Both the position numbers and the translations under genes were made by a program. Of a stretch of DNA of 64,000 bases, positions 35,646 through 44,581 are shown one piece after another (position 1 is the stretch's first letter; every line of letters begins with the position of its first letter). The notes beneath the pieces are model-generated. The model was not told the origin of the DNA, made no database searches, and saw only the letters and a list, made by a program, of their open reading frames with translations. Source of the stretch: Vicinamibacterales bacterium (GTDB taxonomy: Bacteria > Acidobacteriota > Vicinamibacteria > Vicinamibacterales > UBA8438); assembly GCA_958296065.1 (NCBI GenBank), contig CATQHX010000040.1, positions 1 through 64,000 of the forward strand. The letters are read 5' to 3'.

Positions 35646-35918
35646 ATGATCAAGGTCGACATTGTCAATCAGGTCTCCAAGTCTGCGGACATCACGAAGG
35701 TGAAGTCCGAACGGGCCGTCGACGCCGTCTTCGAGGCGATGCGCCTCTCGATGCAGCGCGGCGAGCGCATCGAACTCCGCGGATTCGGCGTCTTCCAGGT
35801 CAAGCAGCGCAAGCGCGGCATCGGCCGCAATCCGCGTACCGGCAAGGAAGTTCGTATCCCACCCGGTCGCACCATTCGCTTCAAGCCGGGCAAGGACCTC
35901 CAGAACATCCGTGCGTAG
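35646..35918 (+). CDS. HU/IHF-type DNA-bending protein
   Basis: The 90-residue protein has the HU/IHF fold: helices in the first half (SKVKSERAVDAVFEAMRLS-like region), then the beta-arm signature GFGVFQVKQRKRGIGRNPRT with the intercalating proline and the IHF-like end GRTIRFKPGKDLQNIRA. It bends DNA and shapes the nucleoid. The neighbouring MerR and tRNA-Pro suggest the IHF-alpha group, but a homodimeric HU is equally possible. A TTGACA promoter precedes it, and its end overlaps the next gene by eight bases. Confidence 0.93.
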   Translation: MIKVDIVNQVSKSADITKVKSERAVDAVFEAMRLSMQRGERIELRGFGVFQVKQRKRGIGRNPRTGKEVRIPPGRTIRFKPGKDLQNIRA

Positions 35919-36795
35919 TGACCGAATATGGCTGCACGTGGCCCTGTTCCTCGCCACGCTCGCCACCACCATGTACATGGGTGCGGCACATCATGCCGCC
36001 TTCCTTGCCGACTTCACGACCGACGTTCCGCGCGTCGCCCTGCTGTCCGGAGCCTGGTACAGCCTGACGATCCTCGCGATCCTCGGAACCCACGAGTTCG
36101 GTCATTATTTTGCCTGCCGCTACTACCGGGTGGACGCCTCGCCGCCGTACTTCCTTCCCGTTCCTCTCCCGACCGGCACGTTCGGCGCCTTCATCAGAAT
36201 CCGACAGCGGATCCCGACCAAGACGATGCTCTTCGACATCGGTGCGGCGGGACCGATTGCAGGTTTCGTCGTGGCAGTGCCGGCGCTCTTCGCGGGCGTT
36301 GCACTCTCGCGGGTAACGCCACTGCCCCCCGCGGACACCGTAGGGCTCGTCTCGCTCGGCGAGCCCCTGCTCTTCCGGGCCGCCGCGTGGCTGATCTGGG
36401 GCGCGCTGCCCGACGGTCATGCGATCAACCTGCACCCCATGGGCTTCGCGGCCTGGTTCGGACTGCTCATGACCGCGCTGAACCTGTTCCCGATAGGACA
36501 GCTCGACGGCGGACACATCTCCTACGCGGCGCTGGGAGCGCGATCGACCAGCCTCACCCTGGGCGGCGTCGCCGTCGTCGTGGGGTTGACCTTCGTTTCC
36601 CTGAGCTGGCTGCTGTGGGCTGTCCTGATGGTGTCCATGCTTCTGTTCCTGGGCCCGCGGCACCCGCGGACGCTGGACGACGAGGTCCCCCTCGACAGCC
36701 GGCGGCGCTGGATCGCACTGGCCACGGCCGCCATCTTCGTGCTCTGCTTTACTCCCGCCCCGATCCAGATCGAGGGGTTCCTTGGGGAGCCCTGA
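35911..36795 (+). CDS. Site-2 protease family intramembrane metalloprotease
   Basis: The 294-residue protein has about seven hydrophobic segments, the zinc motif HEFGH (61-65) in a membrane helix and the third ligand motif NLFPIGQLDGGH (191-202). No PDZ domain is present, unlike RseP. The loop YFLPVPLPTGTFGAFIRIRQ is typical of the Egy1-like bacterial group. Such enzymes cut membrane-bound regulators or signal peptides. The GTG start overlaps the HU/IHF stop. Substrate unknown. Confidence 0.88.
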   Translation: MRSDRIWLHVALFLATLATTMYMGAAHHAAFLADFTTDVPRVALLSGAWYSLTILAILGTHEFGHYFACRYYRVDASPPYFLPVPLPTGTFGAFIRIRQRIPTKTMLFDIGAAGPIAGFVVAVPALFAGVALSRVTPLPPADTVGLVSLGEPLLFRAAAWLIWGALPDGHAINLHPMGFAAWFGLLMTALNLFPIGQLDGGHISYAALGARSTSLTLGGVAVVVGLTFVSLSWLLWAVLMVSMLLFLGPRHPRTLDDEVPLDSRRRWIALATAAIFVLCFTPAPIQIEGFLGEP

Positions 36796-36816
36796 CCAAA
36801 CGGTGCGGGCAAGCCG

Positions 36817-39081
36817 TCACAGGAGACTGATCGGGTCGACATCGATCGTGACGCGGCGGCCAAGGTCGGGGTTCGAATCGAGCGTTGAGCGTAGCACGGT
36901 GTGCATCGTACGGCGATTTACACCTTTCAGGAAAATCTGCGCCCGGTGCTGCCCCCGCAGGCGCGAGATCGGAGCCACTGCCGGCCCGAGCACCTCGAAC
37001 GTCGAACGGGCGGCGCGGAGCATGGCCGCCATCCTGGCCGCATCCCGCATCGCCCCTTCCGGGGAACGGCCACGCACGATAGCGTTGACCATCGACACCA
37101 CGGGCGGATAACGCAGGGCCGTTCGGTAGCGCATTTCTTCGTCGAAGAACGGGACGTACTCCTGGCTGCACGCATGCACGACGCTGTAGTGCTCCGGATG
37201 GAACGATTGCACGATGGCGGTTCCTGGACGCTCGCCGCGGCCGGCTCGACCCGCCACCTGCGTCAGGAGCTGGAACGTATGTTCCGCCGCTCGGAAATCG
37301 GCGACCTGCAGCCCGACGTCCGCCGACACGACGCCGACGAGGGTCACGTTGGGAAAGTCGTGCCCCTTGGCGATCATCTGGGTCCCCACCAGCACATCTA
37401 TTTCGCCCGCCCGGAACCGCGCCAGCAGGGACTGGCCTGCGCCTCGGCGCCGTGCCGCGTCTCGATCCAGACGGGCGACGGTGGCGTCCGGCACCAGTTC
37501 CGCGACCTCCGCCTCGACCCGCTCCGTGCCGAAACCGACGGTCTCGAGATACGGCCCCGCGCAGTGCGCACACGTGGACGGTCGCGCCACCGAGTAGTTG
37601 CAGTAGTGGCAACGCACCCGGCCGGCGCGGCGATGCAGCGTCAACGAGACGCTGCAATTCGGGCACTCGAAGGTCCGTCCGCACTGCCGGCACAGCACGG
37701 CGGCGGCGAAGCCTCGCCGGTTCAGCAGAATGAGCGCCTGCTCGCCCCGGGCCAACGTCTCCTCCAGCGCTCCGGCGAGGGAACGGCCGATCGCGGCCTC
37801 CCCCGCCTCCCCCGCCTCGCTCGCCATCTCGGAGCGCATGTCGACGACCTGCACCGCGGGAAGCGGGCGGCGATGCACCCGCTCGGTCAGCGCCACGTGC
37901 CGGTACCGGCCCCGGCGGGCGTGATGGAACGTCTCGAGCGACGGTGTGGCCGATCCGAGCACGACCAGCGCACCGGCGCGCTGCGCACGCACGATTGCGA
38001 CGCTGCGTGCGTGGTACCGGGGACTCTCCTCCTGCTTGTACGACGTGTCGTGCTCTTCGTCGACGACCAGCAGACCGACGCCGTCCAGCGGCGCGAACAC
38101 GGCCGACCGCGTACCCACGACCACGTCCACCTCGCCACGCCGGATGCGATGCCACTGATCGTGTCTCTCTCCCGCGGACAGCGCGCTGTGCTGAATGGCC
38201 ACGCGGTCTCCGAATGCCTTCCGGAAGGTCTGGGTCACTGCCGGAGTCAACGCGATCTCCGGAACCAGGACCAGCACGCGGCGTCCGGCCGTCACCACCT
38301 CCCGTGCGAGGCGCAGGTAGACCTCGGTCTTTCCGCTCCCGGTGACGCCGTGCAACAGCGCGACGCGAAAGACGCGCTCCCGCGCCAGCGCCCCCAGCGC
38401 CGCGAGCGCCGCCTGCTGCTCGCCGGTAGGCTCGTGTCCGACGCCGAGTCCACCCGGCGGCTCCAGGCTCCCGAGTTCCCCGGACGCGAAGGGATCGCGA
38501 TCGACCCGCCGGGCGTCCAGCGCTACCAGACCCCGCTCGCGTAGACGCGCCACGGTGGACGCGCTCACCCCGTCGTCCTTGAGTCGTGCGGTCCCGAGAC
38601 CGTCCGGGAAGCCGGTCAGGCGTTGCAGTGCGGCACGCTGCCTCGGCCCCAGGCGGCCCGCCGTCCCGGCCAGCAACGCGTCGTGCCCCGCCGAGGTGAG
38701 GCGCACGACCCGCTCCTTCCTGAAACCACCGTCCCGCCCGGATGCCGTCAGGGCGGCCGGCGGCATGGCGGCAGCGAGCGACTCGCCCGGTCCGCAGGCG
38801 TAGTACTCCGCCACCCAGAGCGCGAGGTCGATCACCTCCCGTGGCAGGTAGGGCTCGGGGTCCAGGGATTCCAGCAGGTCCTTGAGCTCCACCGGCGGGA
38901 GCGGCGTGTCGCTGTCGCTGTCCGCGTCCGGGGCGTCCAGCACGCAGCCGGTAACCACGCGCCGGCCGAGCGGCACGCGCACGCGACCTCCGACCGGCGG
39001 GACCGCCATGCCGTCCGGCACCCGGTAGCTCAGCGCCTGCAGCGCCGGCACCGGCACCGCGACCGTCACGACCACGGCCAT
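36817..39081 (-). CDS. priA: Primosomal helicase PriA
   Basis: The 754-residue protein has the PriA N-terminal DNA-binding domains, the helicase motor (Walker A HGVTGSGKTEVYL, Walker B VVDEEHD, motif III SATPSLET), and the inserted zinc-binding region with four CxxC pairs (CRQC, CPNC, CHYC, CAHC). PriA reloads the replication fork after stalling. The ATG at 39081 shares one base with the stop of the uracil-DNA glycosylase gene. The frame remains open upstream to 39681 but that part is a shadow of the glycosylase gene. Confidence 0.96.
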   Translation of the reverse strand: MAVVVTVAVPVPALQALSYRVPDGMAVPPVGGRVRVPLGRRVVTGCVLDAPDADSDSDTPLPPVELKDLLESLDPEPYLPREVIDLALWVAEYYACGPGESLAAAMPPAALTASGRDGGFRKERVVRLTSAGHDALLAGTAGRLGPRQRAALQRLTGFPDGLGTARLKDDGVSASTVARLRERGLVALDARRVDRDPFASGELGSLEPPGGLGVGHEPTGEQQAALAALGALARERVFRVALLHGVTGSGKTEVYLRLAREVVTAGRRVLVLVPEIALTPAVTQTFRKAFGDRVAIQHSALSAGERHDQWHRIRRGEVDVVVGTRSAVFAPLDGVGLLVVDEEHDTSYKQEESPRYHARSVAIVRAQRAGALVVLGSATPSLETFHHARRGRYRHVALTERVHRRPLPAVQVVDMRSEMASEAGEAGEAAIGRSLAGALEETLARGEQALILLNRRGFAAAVLCRQCGRTFECPNCSVSLTLHRRAGRVRCHYCNYSVARPSTCAHCAGPYLETVGFGTERVEAEVAELVPDATVARLDRDAARRRGAGQSLLARFRAGEIDVLVGTQMIAKGHDFPNVTLVGVVSADVGLQVADFRAAEHTFQLLTQVAGRAGRGERPGTAIVQSFHPEHYSVVHACSQEYVPFFDEEMRYRTALRYPPVVSMVNAIVRGRSPEGAMRDAARMAAMLRAARSTFEVLGPAVAPISRLRGQHRAQIFLKGVNRRTMHTVLRSTLDSNPDLGRRVTIDVDPISLL

Positions 39082-39791
39082 CAGTCGCCGCGGAGGATGG
39101 AGCGGACCCGCTTCATGTCCTCCCAGACGTCCCGCTTGCGATCGGGGCTCCGCAGCAGGAAGGCCGGATGAAACGTCGGCACCAGCCTGGCTCCCCGGCA
39201 CTCGTAGACCCTGCCGCGCGCCCTCGAGATCGGCATCCGATCGTCGTCGAGCAGCGTGCGCACCGCGAAGGAGCCCAGCGCGACGATGACTCGAGGCCGC
39301 ACCGCATCGATCTGCGCGAACAGGAATGGGCGGCAGGTCTCGACCTCGTCCCGCTCCGGATTCCGGTTCTGCGGCGGACGGCACTTGATGACGTTCGCGA
39401 TGTAGACGTCCTCCCGGCGCAGATCCATCGCTTCGATGATTTTCGTCAGCAACTGTCCGGCCCGACCAACGAACGGCTCTCCCTGCAGGTCCTCGTCCCG
39501 CCCCGGCGCCTCGCCGATGAACATGAGGTCCGCATCCGGCCGGCCGACGCCGAAGACGAGGTGGGAGCGTCCGCCGTGCAGCCTGCAGCGCGTGCAGTCT
39601 CCCAGGTCCTCCCGGATTCCATGCAGGCGTTCCGCCGGAGCGATGTCGTCGGCTGCGTGCGCCTCCGACGGCGAGTCCCACAGCGAGTCGCCCGGACGGG
39701 TGCGCCAGAGCGGATCGCTGCTGATCCCGTCCACTCCGAGTTCTGCGAGGAACTTGAGGTGCTCGACGATCTGATCGCGGTCGGACCCCAT
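39081..39791 (-). CDS. Type 4-like uracil-DNA glycosylase (Fe-S)
   Basis: The 236-residue enzyme removes uracil from DNA. It carries the family-4 motifs [20 protein letters not shown] (water-activating segment) and [11 protein letters not shown], and the cysteines for a 4Fe-4S cluster (DCTRCRL and [20 protein letters not shown]). About 60 N-terminal residues precede the core. Its stop and the priA start share a base, and coaBC ends four bases before its ATG, so it is one unit with them. Confidence 0.93.
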   Translation of the reverse strand: MGSDRDQIVEHLKFLAELGVDGISSDPLWRTRPGDSLWDSPSEAHAADDIAPAERLHGIREDLGDCTRCRLHGGRSHLVFGVGRPDADLMFIGEAPGRDEDLQGEPFVGRAGQLLTKIIEAMDLRREDVYIANVIKCRPPQNRNPERDEVETCRPFLFAQIDAVRPRVIVALGSFAVRTLLDDDRMPISRARGRVYECRGARLVPTFHPAFLLRSPDRKRDVWEDMKRVRSILRGD

Positions 39792-39794
39792 GCC

Positions 39795-41018
39795 CTAGGA
39801 CCTTGCGGTCGTGCGTGATGCGCCGAGATGCGCTTCCACCCAGTCGAGAATGACGCGCGCCAAGTCGCGCTTCGACCGCCGGGAGATCGGCTCGACGCCG
39901 GCCTCGCTCACCAGCGTTGCCACGTTCGTATCGCCACCGAAGCCGGCTCCCGGCTCGGTCACGTCGTTCGCGACGACGAGGTCCACGCGCTTGCGGACGA
40001 GCTTGGCGCGCGCGCGCTCCACGGCGTCGCCGGTCTCCGCCGCGAAACCGACCAGCGCCGGCCGCGCGGCATTCCCCCGACGCGCCCCGAGCTTCGCCAG
40101 CACATCGGGCGTGCGGCGCAACTCCAGGACCAGATCGTCCTCCGACTTGCGGATCTTGACCCCCTGCGCACCCGCGGCCGGGGTGTAGTCCGCCACCGCC
40201 GCCGCCATCACCACCGCATCCACCTCGCCATCGAACGCCAGCCGGAGGACCTCGGAGTGCATCTGGTCGGCGCTGCGGACCGCGGTCATCTCCACCCCGG
40301 CCGGGGGAGGCAGCGAGGTCGGCCCGCTGACCAGCAGGACGCGCGCGCCCCGCGCGGCCGCCTCGGCCGCCACCGCGTAGCCCATGCGACCGGTCGACCG
40401 GTTGCCGAGAAAGCGAACCGGATCGAGATCCTCACAGGTCGGCCCGGCGGTCACCAGAATAGAGCGTCCCGCCCAGGTGCTGCCGCCGCGGAGAAGCCCG
40501 TCAGCCGCCGCCACGATCGTCTCCGGATCCGCCAGCCGTCCGCGTCCCACCCAGCCGCACGCGAGATAGCCATCGCCCGGCTCGACGAACCGCACGCCGC
40601 GAGCGGCCAGCACGTCGAGGTTCGCACGGACCGCGGCGTGCGAGAGCATGTTGGTGTTCATCGCCGGGGCCACGAGCACCGGCGCCGTGGTCGCCAGATG
40701 CAGCGACGACAGGAAGTCGTCGGCAATCCCGTTCGCGAACTTTCCGATGACATCGGCGGTGGCCGGCGCGACCAGCAGCAGCTCTATCGTCGAGGCCAAT
40801 GCAATGTGGTCGATGTCGGCGTTGATCCCGGGCGCGAACTGGTCGGCCGCGACCCGTCGCTTCGTGATCGCCTCGAACGTCAACGGCCCCACGAACCGCT
40901 GCGCGTTGGCAGTCATGACCGCGGTCACGTCGTGCCCGCGCTGCTGGAGTCCGCGGGCGATCTCGACCGCCTTGTAGGCTCCGATTCCGCCGCTGACGCC
41001 GAGCGCGACGAGCGCCAT
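39795..41018 (-). CDS. coaBC: Bifunctional CoaBC (Dfp) of coenzyme A synthesis
   Basis: The 407-residue protein joins cysteine to 4'-phosphopantothenate and decarboxylates the product. The N-terminal flavin domain has GVSGGIGAYKA, the PAMNTNML segment and the catalytic cysteine in GYLACGWVGRGRLADP. The C-terminal ligase domain has TAGPTCEDLDPVRFLGNRST and AAVADYTPA. The gene starts three bases after gmk ends; the omega subunit gene rpoZ, usual between them, is missing. Confidence 0.96.
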   Translation of the reverse strand: MALVALGVSGGIGAYKAVEIARGLQQRGHDVTAVMTANAQRFVGPLTFEAITKRRVAADQFAPGINADIDHIALASTIELLLVAPATADVIGKFANGIADDFLSSLHLATTAPVLVAPAMNTNMLSHAAVRANLDVLAARGVRFVEPGDGYLACGWVGRGRLADPETIVAAADGLLRGGSTWAGRSILVTAGPTCEDLDPVRFLGNRSTGRMGYAVAAEAAARGARVLLVSGPTSLPPPAGVEMTAVRSADQMHSEVLRLAFDGEVDAVVMAAAVADYTPAAGAQGVKIRKSEDDLVLELRRTPDVLAKLGARRGNAARPALVGFAAETGDAVERARAKLVRKRVDLVVANDVTEPGAGFGGDTNVATLVSEAGVEPISRRSKRDLARVILDWVEAHLGASRTTARS

Positions 41019-41021
41019 CCG

Positions 41022-41678
41022 TCAGCCCTGGCCCTGCCGCCCCATTGCCGGATCGACTGCTTCGAAGGTCTCGACGACCGTACGGATCGTCTCGCGCATG
41101 GCTCCCACCCTCGACCGCTCGGCCAACACGATGTGACGGAGTCGGTCGACGCACGCGTCGATTTCGTTGTTGATCACGACGTAGTCGTAGTCGCCGACCA
41201 TCTCGACCTCTCGCCGTGCGGTGCAAAGGCGCCGCTGCAGGTCCGAAGGGTCCAGAACATCCTCGCTGCGCCCGCGAAGCCGCGCCTCCAGCGTCCCGAA
41301 CGACGGCGGCAACACGAAAATCGCCACCGCATCGCGGACCCGGCGCCGAACCTGCCGCGCCCCCTGCACGTCGATGACGAGCACGACGTCCAGCCCCGCC
41401 GCTCGACAGCGTTCCGTCTCCGCGGCACCCGTCCCATAGAACCGGCCGAAGACGTCGGCCCATTCCAGAAAGTCGCCCGCCTCGATCATGTCACGGAAGC
41501 GGGCCGGCGCAACGAAGTGGTAGTCGACGCCGTTCTCTTCACCCGGTCGCGGGACGCGTGACGTGTACGACCGCGAGCGGACCAGACCCGGCACCCGCTC
41601 GACCAACCGGCCGACGAGCGTCGTCTTCCCGGTCCCCGACGGCGCCGACAGGACGATCAGAAGCCCGCGGCGGCTCAT
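41022..41678 (-). CDS. gmk: Guanylate kinase
   Basis: The 218-residue enzyme phosphorylates GMP. It has the P-loop SAPSGTGKTTL, the GMP-binding SRSYTSRVPRPGEENGVDYH and the LVIDVQGARQVRR motif (most family members have D-W/V-Q-G-A). The ATG at 41678 has GGAGCGGG upstream; an in-frame start at 41729 would add 17 residues not usual for the family. It sits between the YicC-type and coaBC genes. Confidence 0.95.
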   Translation of the reverse strand: MSRRGLLIVLSAPSGTGKTTLVGRLVERVPGLVRSRSYTSRVPRPGEENGVDYHFVAPARFRDMIEAGDFLEWADVFGRFYGTGAAETERCRAAGLDVVLVIDVQGARQVRRRVRDAVAIFVLPPSFGTLEARLRGRSEDVLDPSDLQRRLCTARREVEMVGDYDYVVINNEIDACVDRLRHIVLAERSRVGAMRETIRTVVETFEAVDPAMGRQGQG

Positions 41679-41732
41679 GCCCGCTCCAACCGGCAGGGCG
41701 ACGAGTCGGTGGGAATCGCGGCGCTGCACCCG

Positions 41733-42620
41733 TCATTCGACGTTCTGCGTCTGCTCACGCAGCTTCTCCAACTCCGCCTTGGCCGCCACGACTAGTTCCG
41801 GTGTCTGCGGTCCGTCCGCCTTGGACCCGATCGTGTTGACCTCGCGGTTCATCTCCTGCAACAGGAAGTCGAGCTTTCGACCGCACGGCTCCGGCGCATC
41901 CGCGAGCGAGCTCCAGTGAGACACGTGCGCCCGCAACCTGACGATCTCCTCATGAACATCGGAGCGCGCCACGAAACGCACCACTTCCTGCGCCAATGCC
42001 GCCTGGTCTGCATGGACTTCCGGCCCGATCTCGGCCAGCCTTGCCTTGAGCCGCTGCTCGAGCGTCTCCGCCGCGGCGGCAGCGCCCCCTTCCATGCGAT
42101 CGACGAGCCGGGCAAGCGCGGCCAGACGCTCATCGAGATCGCCACGCAGATGCTCTCCCTCGCTGATGCGCATGCGATCCAGCTCTTCCAGCGCCTCGCC
42201 GACGGCCGCCGCGACCGTCGAGTCGACCAGCGGATCCGACTCCGACTCCGCCGTCCGCTCCTCGATCGTCAGGACCCGGGGAAACCCCAGCAGCTCGCCG
42301 ACGGTCCAGGCTCCGCCGGTCGCGCGGACGATGTCGGGCCGTCCAGCAACCTCCAGCAGCGCCGCGATCAACGCCTCGTCCACTTCCACATCGACGGGCG
42401 GAGGCGTGCGGCGCCGCGCATTGACCCTGATCTCCACCCTGCCGCGCGCAAGCCGCCGTTGTGCCAACTCGCGAACGCGCGGCTCCAGCCGCAGCAGGCT
42501 CTGGGAGAGATGGATCTGCAGGTCGAGGTATCGATGGTTCACGCTGCGCGCGGTAACGCTCACCGTTACAGCATCGTCTTCCCGGGTCAGGGATGCGAAG
42601 CCGGTCATGGACTTGATCAC
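41733..42620 (-). CDS. YicC/YloC family endoribonuclease
   Basis: The 295-residue protein has the family N-terminus SMTGFASLTREDDAVTVSV with EVRSVNHRYLD-like ARSVNHRYLDLQIHL, and the conserved C-terminus KLDFLLQEMNREVNTIGSKA. Members cut RNA and are often paired with gmk, as here. The GTG start at 42620 gives the normal N-terminus. It follows the ABC exporter gene by 33 bases in the same direction. Confidence 0.93.
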   Translation of the reverse strand: MIKSMTGFASLTREDDAVTVSVTARSVNHRYLDLQIHLSQSLLRLEPRVRELAQRRLARGRVEIRVNARRRTPPPVDVEVDEALIAALLEVAGRPDIVRATGGAWTVGELLGFPRVLTIEERTAESESDPLVDSTVAAAVGEALEELDRMRISEGEHLRGDLDERLAALARLVDRMEGGAAAAAETLEQRLKARLAEIGPEVHADQAALAQEVVRFVARSDVHEEIVRLRAHVSHWSSLADAPEPCGRKLDFLLQEMNREVNTIGSKADGPQTPELVVAAKAELEKLREQTQNVE

Positions 42621-42653
42621 GTCGCGCAGGCCCTCCCGCTCCCCTGCCGACCG

Positions 42654-44567
42654 CTATCGATTGCCGTCGGCCGGTGCCGTCGATGCGCTCGATTCGGACG
42701 ACCACCCGCGAGCCGGCTCGAGCATGCCGACCGGCGTCCCGGTCGCAACCGGGGGCCGTGCCCGCTCGAAGAACTGCATGGCGTAGAGGCGAGCATAGTG
42801 ACTGTCCGGATCCGCCAGCAGCTCTTCGTGCCGCCCCAGCTCGCGCACACGGCCACCGTCCAGGACGATGATCGCATCGGCCCGGCGAACCGTGGAGAGG
42901 CGATGCGCGATGACGAAGGACGTGCGGTTCAGCATCAACTGCGCCAGCGCATCCTGCACCAGCAATTCGGACTCGGCGTCGAGGGAAGACGTTGCCTCGT
43001 CCAGAATCAGGATGGGCGAGTTCTTCAGCAGCGCACGCGCAATCGCGATGCGTTGCCGCTGCCCGCCCGACAGCCGCTGGCCGCGCTCGCCGATCGTCGT
43101 GTCGTAGCCTGTCGGCAGGGCGGCGATGAACTCGTGCGCATGCGCCGCCCGAGCCGCCGCTTCGACCATGGCGCGGTTGGCGGCGGGTGACGCATAGGCG
43201 ATGTTGTTCGCGATCGTGTCGTCGAACAGCACGGTGTCCTGCGTGACGATGCCGATGCTCTCACGCAACGAGGCCAGGGTGACGTCGCGAATGTCGACGC
43301 CGTCGATGAGGATGGCTCCCCCGGTGACGTCGTAGAACCGCGGCAGGAGATTGACCAGGGTCGTCTTGCCCGCTCCGCTGAGCCCGACTATGGCGACGAC
43401 CTGGCCCGCCTCGACATCGAACGACACCCCGCGCAGCACCGGATCGCGGTTCGCATCGTCGTACGCGAAGCTGACGTCCCGAAAGCTGATGGCCGACCTC
43501 AGCGGCGGCAGAGGATCCGCCGACGGACGATCCGCCACCTCGCTGCGAACGTCGAGCAGCTCGAAGACGCGCTCGGCCGCCGCACCCGCCTGCTGCAGAT
43601 GGGCGTTGACACGGCTGAGCTTCTTGATCGGCCCGTACATATAGAGCAGTGCGGCAACGAACGCGGTGAAGCCGCCCGCGCTCATCTCGCCGCCCTCGAT
43701 CCGGTTGATTCCGTACCACAACACCCCGACCACGGCGAATGCGCCCAGCCATTCCATCAGCGGCGGCAGCACCGAAAGCGTGCTGGTCACCTTCATCGTG
43801 ATCCCGTAGACGCGTTCCGCGGTGCGTTCGAACCGGCGCCCCTCGAAGCGCTCCGCCCCGAACGCCTTGACGATGCGGTGCCCGGTGAAAGCCTCCGCAG
43901 TCACGTGGGACAACCGGCCGAGCTCCTCCTGGACGCGGTGCGTGTTGCGCCGCACCCGCTGTCCCAATCGCACGAGCAGGAAGACGATCAGCGGAGCGCA
44001 GCTCATCGCCACGAGCGCCAGTCGCACGTCCAGGAAACACAACCAGATCGCGAGGCCGAATACGGTAATCGACTCCCGCAACAGATCGCCCAGGGTCACG
44101 GTGACCACCTGCTGGATGCGTGTGATGTCGTGCATCATGCGCGACATCAGGGCGCCGGTGGTGTGCTGCGCGAAGAAGCCCGCGGATTGCCCCAGCGTGT
44201 GGCGAAACAGCTCGTTGCGGAGATCGCGCACCAGCCGTTGACCGACATCGGCCATCAGGAAAGCCGAGAAGTAGCTTCCGATGCCCTTCGCCAGCGCGAA
44301 GCCGAGAATCATGACCGCGATGATCCGGAACTGCGCCCCGACGGCGGCGCGCAGCTCCTCGACGGCGGCGTCCCCCAGGAGCGCCGCCGCGATGACCCAG
44401 AACTGCGACCGTTCGCGGTCGGCGCCGTCCGGACCGAGAACGTCGTTGAAGATGGGGTCGATGAGCGTGACCAACGCCACCGATGCTCCGGCGTAGATCC
44501 CCATCCCCGCCACCGCCCAGCCGAACCGCCACCGATGCGGAATGGCGTACCGGGCGAGGCGAACCAT
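42654..44567 (-). CDS. MsbA-like ABC exporter
   Basis: The 637-residue half transporter has six transmembrane helices and one ATPase domain: Walker A GLSGAGKTTL, the signature LSGGQRQR, Walker B ILILDEATSSLD and the switch histidine IAHRLST. It resembles MsbA and lipid/polysaccharide exporters. Its place right after ugd and near the glycosyltransferases suggests lipid-linked sugar or lipid A export. A Ser-rich C-terminal tail follows the ATPase. The ATG at 44567 is the best start; the frame is open upstream as a shadow of ugd. Confidence 0.9.
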   Translation of the reverse strand: MVRLARYAIPHRWRFGWAVAGMGIYAGASVALVTLIDPIFNDVLGPDGADRERSQFWVIAAALLGDAAVEELRAAVGAQFRIIAVMILGFALAKGIGSYFSAFLMADVGQRLVRDLRNELFRHTLGQSAGFFAQHTTGALMSRMMHDITRIQQVVTVTLGDLLRESITVFGLAIWLCFLDVRLALVAMSCAPLIVFLLVRLGQRVRRNTHRVQEELGRLSHVTAEAFTGHRIVKAFGAERFEGRRFERTAERVYGITMKVTSTLSVLPPLMEWLGAFAVVGVLWYGINRIEGGEMSAGGFTAFVAALLYMYGPIKKLSRVNAHLQQAGAAAERVFELLDVRSEVADRPSADPLPPLRSAISFRDVSFAYDDANRDPVLRGVSFDVEAGQVVAIVGLSGAGKTTLVNLLPRFYDVTGGAILIDGVDIRDVTLASLRESIGIVTQDTVLFDDTIANNIAYASPAANRAMVEAAARAAHAHEFIAALPTGYDTTIGERGQRLSGGQRQRIAIARALLKNSPILILDEATSSLDAESELLVQDALAQLMLNRTSFVIAHRLSTVRRADAIIVLDGGRVRELGRHEELLADPDSHYARLYAMQFFERARPPVATGTPVGMLEPARGWSSESSASTAPADGNR

Positions 44568-44581
44568 GGAATACAAGGCGG

